A DNA stretch of 64,000 nt, taken from Streptomyces sp. DSM 110735. GTDB lineage: Bacteria; Actinomycetota; Actinomycetes; Streptomycetales; Streptomycetaceae. Location: positions 310,001 through 374,000 of the forward strand of contig NZ_JACYHF010000003.1 in NCBI RefSeq assembly GCF_016482685.1, given 5' to 3'. A program made the position numbers and the translations under genes. This document shows, piece by piece, positions 42,674 to 54,459 of this stretch; the stretch's first letter is position 1, and each line of letters begins with the position of its first letter. Below the pieces are notes generated by a model. It saw only the letters and a list, made by a program, of their open reading frames with translations. It was not told where the DNA came from and made no database searches.

Positions 42674-44560
42674 TCAGGCCACCGGCTCCGCCACCCCGTC
42701 CCGCCGCCCCGCGAACTGCGTCCGGTACAGCTCGGCGTACCGGCCACCCGCCGCGAGCAGCTCGTCGTGCGTCCCCCGCTCCACGATCCGTCCCGCCTCC
42801 ACGACCAGGATCTGGTCGGCGGCCCGTACGGTGGAGAGCCGGTGGGCGATCACCACGGCGGTGCGGTCCCGCAGCGCCTCGGTCAGCGCCTCCTGGACGG
42901 CTGCCTCGGCGGTGTTGTCCAGGTGGGCGGTGGCCTCGTCCAGGATGACGACGCGCTGGCGGGCGAGCAGCAGCCGGGCGATGGTCAGGCGCTGGCGTTC
43001 GCCGCCGGAGAGCCGGTAGCCGCGTTCGCCGACCACGGTGTCCAGCCCGTCGGGGAGGGTGCGTACGACCTCCGCGAGGCGGGACCGGCCGAGCGCGTCC
43101 CACAGGTCGGCGTCGGTGGCGTCCGGTGCCGCGAGGAGCAGGTTGGCTCGGACGGTGTCGTGGAAGAGGTGGCCGTCCTGGGTGACCATGCCGACGGTGG
43201 CCCGCAGCGAGGCGCCGGTCAGGTCGCGCACGTCGGTGCCGCCGACACGCACGGCTCCGGCGTCCACGTCGTACAGCCGCGGCAGCAGTTGGGCGATGGT
43301 GGACTTGCCCGCGCCGGAGGAGCCGACGAGGGCGACCGTCTCGCCGGGTGCGGCGCGGAAGGAGATGCCGTGCAGGACCTCGGCGCCGCCGCGCCGGTCG
43401 AGCGCGGCGACCTCCTCCAGGGAGGCGAGGGAAACCTGGTCGGCGGCGGGGTAGGCGAAGCTCACCTCGTCGAACTCGACCGCGACCGGACCCTCGGGCA
43501 CCACCACCGCGTCCGGTTTCTCGGCGATGAGCGGCTTGAGGTCCAGCACCTCGAAGACGCGCTCGAAGCTGACCAGCGCGCTCATCACCTCGACGCGGGC
43601 CCCGGCGAGCGCGGTCAGCGGGGCGTAGAGGCGGGTGATCAGCAGGGCGAGGGAGACGACGGCGCCCGCCTCCAGGGTGCCGTGCAGCGCGAACCAGCCG
43701 CCGAGCCCGTAGACCAGCGCGAGGGCGAGGGCGGAGACCAGGGTGAGGGCGGTGATGAACACCGACTGCGCGGTGGCGGTGCGCACCCCGATGTCCCGGA
43801 CCCGCCGGGCGCGCGCCGCGAACTGGTCGGACTCCTCCTCCGGGCGCCCGAACAGCTTGATCAGGGTGGCGCCGGGCGCCGAGAAGCGCTCGGTCATCCG
43901 GGTGCCCATGGCGGCGTTGAGCGTCGCGGCCTCACGCTGCATCAGGGCCATGCGGCTTCCCATGCGGCGGGCGGGGAGCACGAACACCGGGAGCAGGGCG
44001 AGCGCGAGCAGGGTGATCTGCCAGGACAGTCCGAGCATGACCGCGAGCGTGAGCAGCAGGGTGACCAGGTTGGTGACCACGCCGGACAGGGTTCCGGCGA
44101 AGGCGCGCTGGGCGCCGATCACGTCGTTGTTGAGACGGCTGACGAGCGCTCCCGTACGCGTACGTGTGAAGAAGGCGACGGGCATCCGCTGCACATGATC
44201 GAAGACAGCGGTGCGCAGATCGAGGATGAGACCCTCCCCCAGGGTCGCCGACAGCCGTCGGACCAGGATGCCGAGTCCGGCCTCCGCGACGGCGACCAGC
44301 GCGATCAGCAGGGCGAGCCGTACCACCGTGCCGGAGTCGTGGCCCGCCACGATGGCGTCGACCACGCGCCCGGCGAGCACCGGCGTGGCCACCGCGAGCA
44401 GCGCGGAGCCGATCCCGAGCAGCACGAAACGGGCGATGCCCGCGCGGTGCGGGCGGGCGAAGGCGGCGATGCGGCGCAGGGTGGCGCGGGCGAGGGGGCG
44501 GTGCTCCTGGGCGTTCAGCACGCTGTGGAGCTGTGTCCACGCGGTGGTCTCCATGCTCAT
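42674..44560 (-). CDS. ABC exporter (fused transmembrane and ATPase), likely SoxR-controlled
   Basis: About 628 residues, type I exporter half-transporter. Six membrane helices in residues 30-340 (RFVLLGIGSALLAVATPVLAG first), with coupling-helix sequence DHVQRMPVAFFTRTRTGALVSRLNND. ATPase domain: Walker A VGSSGAGKST, Q-loop VTQDGHLF, signature LSGGERQR, Walker B VVILDEATAHLD and H-loop AHRLS. Start ATG 44560 is preferred because the predicted transcription start falls on it, giving a leaderless message; GTG 44569 (with GAGG upstream) and ATG 44554 are alternatives. The promoter carries a SoxR-box-like palindrome. A role in removing a redox-active or other toxic metabolite is inferred. Confidence 0.9.
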   Translation of the reverse strand: MSMETTAWTQLHSVLNAQEHRPLARATLRRIAAFARPHRAGIARFVLLGIGSALLAVATPVLAGRVVDAIVAGHDSGTVVRLALLIALVAVAEAGLGILVRRLSATLGEGLILDLRTAVFDHVQRMPVAFFTRTRTGALVSRLNNDVIGAQRAFAGTLSGVVTNLVTLLLTLAVMLGLSWQITLLALALLPVFVLPARRMGSRMALMQREAATLNAAMGTRMTERFSAPGATLIKLFGRPEEESDQFAARARRVRDIGVRTATAQSVFITALTLVSALALALVYGLGGWFALHGTLEAGAVVSLALLITRLYAPLTALAGARVEVMSALVSFERVFEVLDLKPLIAEKPDAVVVPEGPVAVEFDEVSFAYPAADQVSLASLEEVAALDRRGGAEVLHGISFRAAPGETVALVGSSGAGKSTIAQLLPRLYDVDAGAVRVGGTDVRDLTGASLRATVGMVTQDGHLFHDTVRANLLLAAPDATDADLWDALGRSRLAEVVRTLPDGLDTVVGERGYRLSGGERQRLTIARLLLARQRVVILDEATAHLDNTAEAAVQEALTEALRDRTAVVIAHRLSTVRAADQILVVEAGRIVERGTHDELLAAGGRYAELYRTQFAGRRDGVAEPVA

Positions 44561-44567
44561 GAACAGC

Positions 44568-44598
44568 ACCGTAGAACCTCAAGCTTCGTTGAGGTCAA
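44568..44598 (-). promoter_or_regulatory. MerR-type promoter with SoxR-box-like element for the ABC exporter
   Basis: On the minus strand TTGACC (44598-44593) and TACGGT (44573-44568) are 19 bases apart, an over-long spacer typical of MerR/SoxR-activated promoters. Centred in the spacer is ACCTCAA-N6-TTGAGGT (44576-44595). The half-sites CCTCAA-N6-TTGAGG equal those of the E. coli soxS box. Transcription should start about 44560, at the ATG itself. Confidence 0.75.
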
Positions 44599-44670
44599 GG
44601 TACGCGCCGTCCCACCCGTTCCACCGTCCCCGCACGACTCCCCACCCCGCTCCCCGCGAAGGCTGCCGCC

Positions 44671-45747
44671 ATGACCGCTCCCGCTCCCGCACGCCCGCTG
44701 CCCACCGGCAAGCACCTGTCCGCCCCGCCGCCATCCGCCGTTGGACTGCCGGGGGAAGCCTCCCCGGGTGTGACGGCGCCGACTTCTCCTTCTCCCCGGT
44801 CGCTGCGGCGGGTCCGTGTGCGGGTCCGGGTCCGCCGGGTGCTGTGCCTGGTACCGCTCGTGCTGGTCGCCGTGGTCGCGGTGCGGCACCGCTCGGTGCT
44901 GGCCGAGGGGTTCGGGCAGGTGCGGACCGCGTCCTGGCCGTGGCTGCTGGCGGCGGGGGCGGCGACCTGTCTGACCTGGGTCGCCGCCGCGTTCACCCGG
45001 CAGGGCGCGGTGCTGCGTCCGCTGCCGAAACGGCGGCTGCTCGCGACCCAGTTCGCGGCGGGCGCGGCCAACCATCTGCTGCCGACCGGGCTCGGCGCGA
45101 GCGCGGTGAACCTGCGCTTCCTGACCGTGTGCGGGGTGCCGCTCGCCCGTTCGTCGGCGGCGCTCGCGCTGTATCTGCTGGCGGAGTGCGTGGGGCGGCT
45201 CGGTCTGCTGGCGGCGCTGCTGATCGCGTTCCCGGACGCGCTGCGCCTGCGTCCCGTGCTGCCCGACGGCTCGGCGCTGCCGCTGCTGCTGGGCGGTGCG
45301 GTCCTGGTGACGGCGGCGGGCGCCGCCCTGTTCCTGGTACGGCGGCTGCGCGCGGGTGTCGCCCGGTTCCTGCGGGAGGCGCTGGGCGAGGCGCGCTCGG
45401 TGCACCGGCGTCCGGCGCGGGCGCTGGCGCTGTGGGGCGGCGCGCTGGCCTTCCCGGCGCTCCAGGCGGCGGGGCTGGTGGCGGTGGGGCGGGCGCTGGA
45501 GCTGCCGGTACCGGCGCCGCACGCGGCACTGGCGTACCTCGCGGCGACCACGGCGGTGGCTCTCGTGCCGACCCCGGGCGGTATCGGTTCGGTGGAGGCA
45601 GCGCTGGTGGTCGCCCTGGTCGCGGCGGGCGGTCCGGCGGCGGTCGCGACGGCGGTGGTGCTGGCGTACCGGATGATCACGGTGTGGCTGCCACTGGTGC
45701 CGGGGGCGCTGACGCTGGGGGCGCTGGTGCGGCTGCGGGTGATCTGA
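44671..45747 (+). CDS. Lysylphosphatidylglycerol-synthase-TM / flippase-like membrane protein
   Basis: 358 residues. After about 45 Pro/Ser-rich residues and a run of Arg-Val repeats (RRVRVRVRVRRV) come seven or eight membrane helices. Conserved UPF0104 features: FAAGAANHLLPTGLGASAVNLRFLTVCGVPLARSSAALALYLL and, near the end, TTAVALVPTPGGIGSVEAAL with YRMITVWLPLVPG. It lacks the catalytic aminoacyl-transferase domain of MprF, so it is the flippase-like half only. ATG 44671. It is divergent from the ABC exporter by about 110 bases. The 3' end merges into 35-bp tandem repeats. Substrate unknown, probably a lipid or polyprenyl-linked molecule. Confidence 0.85.
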   Translation: MTAPAPARPLPTGKHLSAPPPSAVGLPGEASPGVTAPTSPSPRSLRRVRVRVRVRRVLCLVPLVLVAVVAVRHRSVLAEGFGQVRTASWPWLLAAGAATCLTWVAAAFTRQGAVLRPLPKRRLLATQFAAGAANHLLPTGLGASAVNLRFLTVCGVPLARSSAALALYLLAECVGRLGLLAALLIAFPDALRLRPVLPDGSALPLLLGGAVLVTAAGAALFLVRRLRAGVARFLREALGEARSVHRRPARALALWGGALAFPALQAAGLVAVGRALELPVPAPHAALAYLAATTAVALVPTPGGIGSVEAALVVALVAAGGPAAVATAVVLAYRMITVWLPLVPGALTLGALVRLRVI

Positions 45748-45850
45748 GCGCGGGGGTGCCGGGGGGGGACTGCGGGTGATCTGACCGGGAGGGTGCTGGT
45801 GGGACCGCGGGTGATCTGACCGGGAGGGTGCTGGTGGGGCTGCGGGTGAT
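45735..45850 (+). repeat. 35-37-bp tandem repeat at the 3' end of the flippase-like gene
   Basis: The core GCGGGTGATCTGA occurs at 45735, 45772 and 45807, and GCGGGTGATC again at 45842; intervals 37, 35 and 35 bp. The units from 45772 and 45807 also share ACCGGGAGGGTGCTGGTGGG. The first copy codes for the last residues and stop of the flippase-like protein, so the array seems to have grown by duplication of the gene's 3' end. It fills most of the spacer to the next gene. Confidence 0.85.
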
Positions 45851-45923
45851 CCGGAACGTTCCGCACCGCCCGGGACCTGGGGCACAGTGGCCCTCTTCAG
45901 TCCCCGCGAGGAGGAGAGCCGTC

Positions 45924-46688
45924 GTGTCGGTCCGTGTGGAGCGCAAGGGTTTCGTCACCACCGTCGTCCTGTCCCGGCCGGAGGCGCGCAACGCCGTGGA
46001 CGGTCCGACGGCGGCCGAACTGGCCGGTGCCTTCCGCGCGTTCGAGGCGGACGACGGTGCGCGGGTGGCGGTGCTGTGGGGCGAGGGCGGGACGTTCTGC
46101 GCGGGCGCGGATCTCAAGGCGATCGGCACCCCGCGCGGCAACCGGGTCGAGGAGGACGGCGACGGGCCGATGGGTCCGACCCGGCTGCGGCTGTCCAAGC
46201 CGGTCGTCGCGGCCGTCGCCGGGCACGCCGTGGCGGGCGGTCTGGAGCTGGCGCTGTGGTGCGATCTGCGGGTCGCCGAGGAGGACGCGGTGTTCGGGGT
46301 GTTCTGCCGCCGCTGGGGCGTCCCGCTGATCGACGGCGGCACGGTACGGCTGCCCCGGCTGATCGGCTCCGGGCGGGCGCTGGACATGATCCTGACCGGG
46401 CGTCCGGTGGCAGCCGCCGAGGCGCACGCCATCGGGCTCGCGGACCGTGTCGTACCGAAGGGCGAGGGCCGGGCGGCGGCCGAGGAGCTGGCCGCTGCGA
46501 TCGCGGGCTTCCCGCAGGAGTGTCTGCGCGCCGACCGCGCCTCCGTGTTCGACCAGCAGGGGCGGACGGAGGAGGAGGCGATGCGCGCCGAACTGCTGGG
46601 CGGGCGGGACGTGTTGGACGGGGCGCTGCGCGGGGCGCGGCGGTTCGCGGACGGAGCCGGACGGCACGGGTCGTTCACCGGCCTCTGA
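45924..46688 (+). CDS. Enoyl-CoA hydratase/isomerase family protein
   Basis: 254 residues of the crotonase fold. RPEARNAVDGPTAAELAGAF begins the fold, the oxyanion-hole region is GEGGTFCAGADLKAIG, and the catalytic region is HAVAGGLELALWCDLRVAEEDAVFGVFCRRWGVPLIDGG. The second acidic catalytic residue expected in true hydratases is at Asp of LIDGG, so isomerase or hydrolase variants cannot be excluded. GTG 45924 has GAGGAGGAG upstream and gives the usual family start (MSVRVERKGFVTTVVL). Single gene; CoA substrate unknown. Confidence 0.88.
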   Translation: MSVRVERKGFVTTVVLSRPEARNAVDGPTAAELAGAFRAFEADDGARVAVLWGEGGTFCAGADLKAIGTPRGNRVEEDGDGPMGPTRLRLSKPVVAAVAGHAVAGGLELALWCDLRVAEEDAVFGVFCRRWGVPLIDGGTVRLPRLIGSGRALDMILTGRPVAAAEAHAIGLADRVVPKGEGRAAAEELAAAIAGFPQECLRADRASVFDQQGRTEEEAMRAELLGGRDVLDGALRGARRFADGAGRHGSFTGL

Positions 46689-46840
46689 ACGGCGGGGAGT
46701 TACTCCGGGTAAGCGATCATGCTCCGCCGTCCCGGTGCGGAACGCCCTCCGGGATACGGCAGGATGACGAGCGAACGCGCCCGCCGGCGAACGGCGTGCG
46801 GCGCGCCACGGCACATCCCGGACTTCGAGCAGGTGACAAC

Positions 46841-46896
46841 ATGACGAGACTTCACTTCAGGCTCCACGCGGCCGTACCGGCCCTGGGAGGCGGCCG

Positions 46897-46900
<4 letters not shown>
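46841..46900 (+). CDS. 19-codon upstream reading frame coupled to mscS
   Basis: ATG 46841 with AGGTGA five to six bases upstream encodes MTRLHFRLHAAVPALGGGR. Its TGA (46898-46900) overlaps the GTG start of the mscS gene (GTGA). The good ribosome-binding site and precise overlap suggest it is translated and couples translation into mscS. No homology is recognised; it might be a leader peptide. Confidence 0.5.
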
Positions 46901-50834
<3,934 letters not shown>

Positions 50835-50865
50835 TCAACCTGAGCTGATCAAGGCGTAGCGCCAT

Positions 50866-50898
50866 CGTGCCCCGGCCGGGCTCTCCGGCCGGGGCACG
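50866..50898 (+). terminator. Strong terminator after isocitrate dehydrogenase
   Basis: CGTGCCCCGGCCGG (50866-50879) and CCGGCCGGGGCACG (50885-50898), a perfect 14-bp stem with a 5-base loop, 32 bases past the stop. Confidence 0.85.
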
Positions 50899-50957
50899 GT
50901 CGTACCCATCGGTAGTGCTTCCGCCGCATTGCCCCGTGTTGCGGCGCTGTGGCGAAC

Positions 50958-51059
50958 ATGAAGTCCTCGTGTCACGGTTCACGCCGGACTGTCCGTTGCC
51001 GGCCACCCGTGTTTTTCTCGTCGCGAGTCCGCGCCCGACCCGCACGAGGAGCACCATGA
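50958..51059 (+). CDS. 33-codon upstream frame ending on the metY start codon
   Basis: ATG 50958 opens a frame of 33 codons, MKSSCHGSRRTVRCRPPVFF then an Arg/Ala/Pro-rich tail, whose TGA overlaps the metY ATG as ATGA. It contains two Cys codons (5 and 14). The ribosome-binding site is weak, and Arg/Pro composition is partly what GC-rich non-coding DNA gives. It may be a translated leader coupling to metY, but support is limited. Confidence 0.3.
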   Translation: MKSSCHGSRRTVRCRPPVFFSSRVRARPARGAP

Positions 51060-52423
51060 GCAGCCAGCCCATCGACTCGGTCACCGCAGGCCACACCCCC
51101 GACGAGACCCCCACGGGACCCGACACCTCGGCCTGGTCCTTCGAGACCCGGCAGATCCACGCCGGAGCGGTGCCCGACCCGGCGACCGGGGCGCGGGCCA
51201 CGCCGATCTACCAGACGACGTCCTTCGTCTTCGAGGACACCCGGCACGCCGCCGACCTGTTCTCGCTCGCGGAGCCCGGCAACATCTACACCCGCATCCA
51301 CAACCCCACCCAGGACGTCTTCGAGCAGCGCGTCGCCGCCCTGGAGGGCGGGGTCGCGGCCGTCGCGCTGGCGTCCGGGCAGGCAGCCGAGACGCTGGCG
51401 ATCCTGACCCTGGCGGGCGCGGGCGACCACATCGTCTCCAGCACCTCGCTGTACGGCGGCACCTACAACCTCTTCCGGCACACCCTGCCGAGGCTCGGCA
51501 TCGAGGTGTCGTTCGTGGACGACCCCGACGACCTGGACGCCTGGCGCGCCGCGGTCCGCCCGAACACCAAGGCGCTGTTCGCGGAGACCCTCGGCAATCC
51601 GCGCGGCAACGTCCTCGGCGTACGCGGCGTCGCGGACGTGGCGCACGACGCGGGCGTGCCGCTGATCGTGGACAACACGGTGCCCACTCCCTATCTGCTG
51701 CGGCCGATCGAGCACGGCGCGGACATCGTGGTGCACTCCGCGACCAAGTTCCTCGGCGGACACGGCACGACCATCGCGGGTGTGGTGGTGGACGGGGGGA
51801 CCTTCGACTTCGGCGCGCATCCGGAGCGGTTCCCGGACTTCACCGAGCCGGACCCGAGCTACCACGGGCTGCGCTACTGGCCCGCGCTCGGACCCGGCGC
51901 CTTCGCGGTCAAGCTGCGGGTGCAGTTGCTGCGCGACCTCGGTCCCGCGCTCTCCCCGCACTCGGCGTTCCTGCTGCTCCAGGGCGTGGAGACGCTGAGC
52001 CTGCGCCTGGAGCGGCACTCGGCGAACGCGCTCGCGCTGGCGGAGTGGCTCGAGGGCCGCGACGAGGTGGCCGCCGTCCACTATCCGGGGCTTGAGTCCA
52101 GCCGGTGGTACGAGGCAGGGCAGAAGTACCTGCCGCGCGGCTCCGGTGCCGTCGTCTCCTTCGAGCTGCGGGATGGCGTGGAGGCGGGCAAGCGGTTCGT
52201 GGACGCGGTGGAGCTGTTCAGCCATCTCGCCAACATCGGTGACGTGCGCAGTCTGATCATCCACCCCGCCTCCACCACCCACAGCCAGCTCGACGAGGAG
52301 CAGTTGGCGGCGACGGGCACCTCGCCGGGTCTGGTGCGGCTGTCGGTGGGTCTGGAGAGCGTGGCCGACCTGAAGGCGGACCTGGAGGCCGGGTTCCGCG
52401 CGGCCAAGGGAGCCGCCTCCTGA
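51056..52423 (+). CDS. metY: O-acetylhomoserine sulfhydrylase (MetY)
   Basis: 455-residue PLP enzyme of the Cys/Met metabolism class that makes homocysteine from O-acetylhomoserine and sulfide. [36 protein letters not shown] is the typical MetY start; the PLP lysine is Lys231 in [16 protein letters not shown], and [20 protein letters not shown] is near the end. Length and the long insertion around [31 protein letters not shown] separate it from MetB/MetZ. ATG 51056 has GAGGAG upstream. It is followed by metX, so substrate supply and use are co-transcribed. An in-frame extension upstream to 50867 is not conserved-looking. Confidence 0.95.
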   Translation: MSSQPIDSVTAGHTPDETPTGPDTSAWSFETRQIHAGAVPDPATGARATPIYQTTSFVFEDTRHAADLFSLAEPGNIYTRIHNPTQDVFEQRVAALEGGVAAVALASGQAAETLAILTLAGAGDHIVSSTSLYGGTYNLFRHTLPRLGIEVSFVDDPDDLDAWRAAVRPNTKALFAETLGNPRGNVLGVRGVADVAHDAGVPLIVDNTVPTPYLLRPIEHGADIVVHSATKFLGGHGTTIAGVVVDGGTFDFGAHPERFPDFTEPDPSYHGLRYWPALGPGAFAVKLRVQLLRDLGPALSPHSAFLLLQGVETLSLRLERHSANALALAEWLEGRDEVAAVHYPGLESSRWYEAGQKYLPRGSGAVVSFELRDGVEAGKRFVDAVELFSHLANIGDVRSLIIHPASTTHSQLDEEQLAATGTSPGLVRLSVGLESVADLKADLEAGFRAAKGAAS

Positions 52424-53622
52424 GCACGGTCCCGGCCACGCCGGACCACGCCCTCCCGCCGCCCGCCGCGACCGGCGCGTGGCGGGAGGGCGATCCCGTG
52501 GGGCGGCGACGGTGGTACGCGGCGAGCGCGCCGCTGCCGCTGGAGTCGGGCGGTGAACTGCCCGGTGTGCGGCTGGCGTTCGAGACCTGGGGGCGGCTCG
52601 CCCCGGACCGTTCCAACGCGGTGCTGGTACTGCACGCGCTGACCGGGGACAGCCATGTGGCGGGACCGGTGGAGCCCGGGCATCCCTCCCCCGGCTGGTG
52701 GGACGCGCTGGTCGGTCCCGGTCGGGCGCTGGACACCGACCGCTGGTTCGTCGTGGCGCCGAACGTGCTCGGCGGCTGCCAGGGCAGCACAGGACCGGCG
52801 TCTCCACGGCCCGGCGGCGGACGGTCCGGCGGCGGACGACCGTGGGGCGGTGCCTTCCCGTTCCTGACCCAGCGGGACCAGGTGGCGGCGGAGGCGGGTC
52901 TCGCGGACGCGCTCGGGATCGACCGGTGGGCGCTGGTCGTCGGCGGCTCGATGGGCGGGATGCGCGCCGTGGAGTGGGCGGTGTCGCACCCGGAGCGCAC
53001 GGGCGCTCTTCTGCTCCTCGCCACCTCGGCGGAGGCGAGCGCGGAGCACATAGCCTGGGCGGACATCCAGCTCCGGGCCATCCGCGACGACCCCCACTGG
53101 CAGGGCGGCGACTACCACGACACCGGACGCGGTCCGCTCGCCGGACTCGGCCTCGCCCGCCGCGTCGCCCATGTCACCTACCGCGCCGAACCCGAACTCC
53201 AGACCCGCTTCGGACGGCTCCCGCAGGGCGCGGAGGACCCCTGGCACGGCGGTCGCTACCGCGTGGCGTCCTATCTCGACCACCACGCCGACAAGCTGAA
53301 CCGCCGCTTCGACGCCGCCAGTTACGTCGTGCTGACCGAGGCGATGAACGCCCACGACGTGGGCCGGGGTCGCGGCGGCACACGAGCCGCGCTCGCCCGG
53401 GTGACCGCGCCCACCCTGGTGGCCGGGGTGGACTCCGACCGGCTCTATCCCCTGGCCCAGCAGGAGCGGCTGGCCGCGCTGATCCCCTCGGCGGACCGGG
53501 TCCGGGTGGTCGAGTCGGCGCACGGGCACGACGGCTTCCTGATCGAGACGGAGCAAGTCGGCACAATGGTGCGTGAGTTGCTCGCACCGTCCGCGCCGAC
53601 CCGCCCCTGGAGTGATCCGTGA
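52420..53622 (+). CDS. metX: Homoserine O-acetyltransferase (MetX)
   Basis: About 400 residues, alpha/beta-hydrolase-fold acyltransferase giving O-acetylhomoserine for MetY. LAFETWGRLAPDRSNAVLVLHALTGDSHVAG near the start, NVLGGCQGSTGPAS, nucleophile Ser177 in VVGGSMGGMRAVEWA and His in SAHGHDGFLIE. Start choice: conserved sequence (ATGAWREGDPVGRRRWY) extends upstream of GTG 52498, so I place the start at CTG 52420, which overlaps the metY stop and has GGGAG 7 bases upstream; CTG is rare, and GTG 52498 remains possible. A Gly/Arg-rich insertion (PGGGRSGGGRPWGG) lies before the substrate loop. Stop overlaps the next start (GTGA). Confidence 0.92.
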   Translation: MSTVPATPDHALPPPAATGAWREGDPVGRRRWYAASAPLPLESGGELPGVRLAFETWGRLAPDRSNAVLVLHALTGDSHVAGPVEPGHPSPGWWDALVGPGRALDTDRWFVVAPNVLGGCQGSTGPASPRPGGGRSGGGRPWGGAFPFLTQRDQVAAEAGLADALGIDRWALVVGGSMGGMRAVEWAVSHPERTGALLLLATSAEASAEHIAWADIQLRAIRDDPHWQGGDYHDTGRGPLAGLGLARRVAHVTYRAEPELQTRFGRLPQGAEDPWHGGRYRVASYLDHHADKLNRRFDAASYVVLTEAMNAHDVGRGRGGTRAALARVTAPTLVAGVDSDRLYPLAQQERLAALIPSADRVRVVESAHGHDGFLIETEQVGTMVRELLAPSAPTRPWSDP

Positions 53623-54416
53623 CCCCACGCCCGTCCGACCTGCTGCCCGGCGCCGCCGGCTCGCCCGTGCTGCTGCACGTCCCGCACGCGGCGCGGGCGA
53701 TCCCGGACGACGTGCGCGCGGGTCTCGTCCTCGACGACCCGGCGCTCGCACGCGAGCTGGACCACATCACCGACGCCCACACCGACACGCTCGCCGAGCG
53801 GGCCGCCGCGCTGGCGTCCGCCAGACCCTGGCGGTTCGTCAACCGGCTCTCCCGGCTGGTCGTGGACCCCGAGCGGTTCCCCGACGAGCGGGAGGAGATG
53901 CTCGCCGTGGGCATGGGCGCGGTCTACACCCGGACCACGCACCGCGAGCCGCTGCGTCCCGAGCCCGCCGATCCCGGCCCGCTGGTCGAGCGGTACTTCC
54001 GGCCGTACGCGGAGGCGATGACCCGCGCGGTGGCCGGACGCCTCGCCGCGACCGGCCGGGCCGTCGTCATCGACGTGCACTCCTATCCGACGAAGCCGCT
54101 GCCCTACGAGCTGCACCAGGACGGCCCGCGCCCCGCCGTCTGCCTCGGCACGGACCCCTTCCACACCCCGCCGGGACTGACCGGGGCGGCCCGGACCGCG
54201 TTCGCGCGCTGCGGCGAGGTCGCACTGGACAGCCCGTTCGCCGGAACGTACGTGCCGCTCGCCCACTACGGCGTGGACCGGCGGGTGAGCGCCCTCATGG
54301 TCGAGATCCGCCGGGACACCTACATGACCGAACCGGGCGGCCCGGCGGGACCGGACCTGGAGCATCTGGCCACCGCGCTCGCGGACCTGGTGGACGCGGT
54401 GGGCGGCGCCGCCTGA
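53619..54416 (+). CDS. N-formylglutamate amidohydrolase family protein
   Basis: 265 residues. Family features: SPVLLHVPHAARAIPDDVRAG, ELDHITDAHTDTLAERAA, FVNRLSRLVVDPERFPDE, and VVIDVHSYPTKPLPYEL with the metal-binding His/Asp, ending VEIRRDTYM. Enzymes of this family hydrolyse N-formyl-L-glutamate (histidine degradation) or related N-formyl amino acids. There are no hut genes nearby; it is co-transcribed with metX (GTGA overlap), so its real substrate may differ, for instance a formylated or acylated sulfur amino acid. That last point is speculation. Confidence 0.9.
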   Translation: MTPRPSDLLPGAAGSPVLLHVPHAARAIPDDVRAGLVLDDPALARELDHITDAHTDTLAERAAALASARPWRFVNRLSRLVVDPERFPDEREEMLAVGMGAVYTRTTHREPLRPEPADPGPLVERYFRPYAEAMTRAVAGRLAATGRAVVIDVHSYPTKPLPYELHQDGPRPAVCLGTDPFHTPPGLTGAARTAFARCGEVALDSPFAGTYVPLAHYGVDRRVSALMVEIRRDTYMTEPGGPAGPDLEHLATALADLVDAVGGAA

Positions 54417-54459
54417 CACCCGGAGGCAGCCGGGCGGCACCGCCGTGGACGACCACCGC

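Noticed and set aside
50899..51055. SAM riboswitch upstream of metY
   Set aside because: SAM-I or SAM-IV core elements were looked for and not found in the 156-base spacer; only a weak small frame is present.
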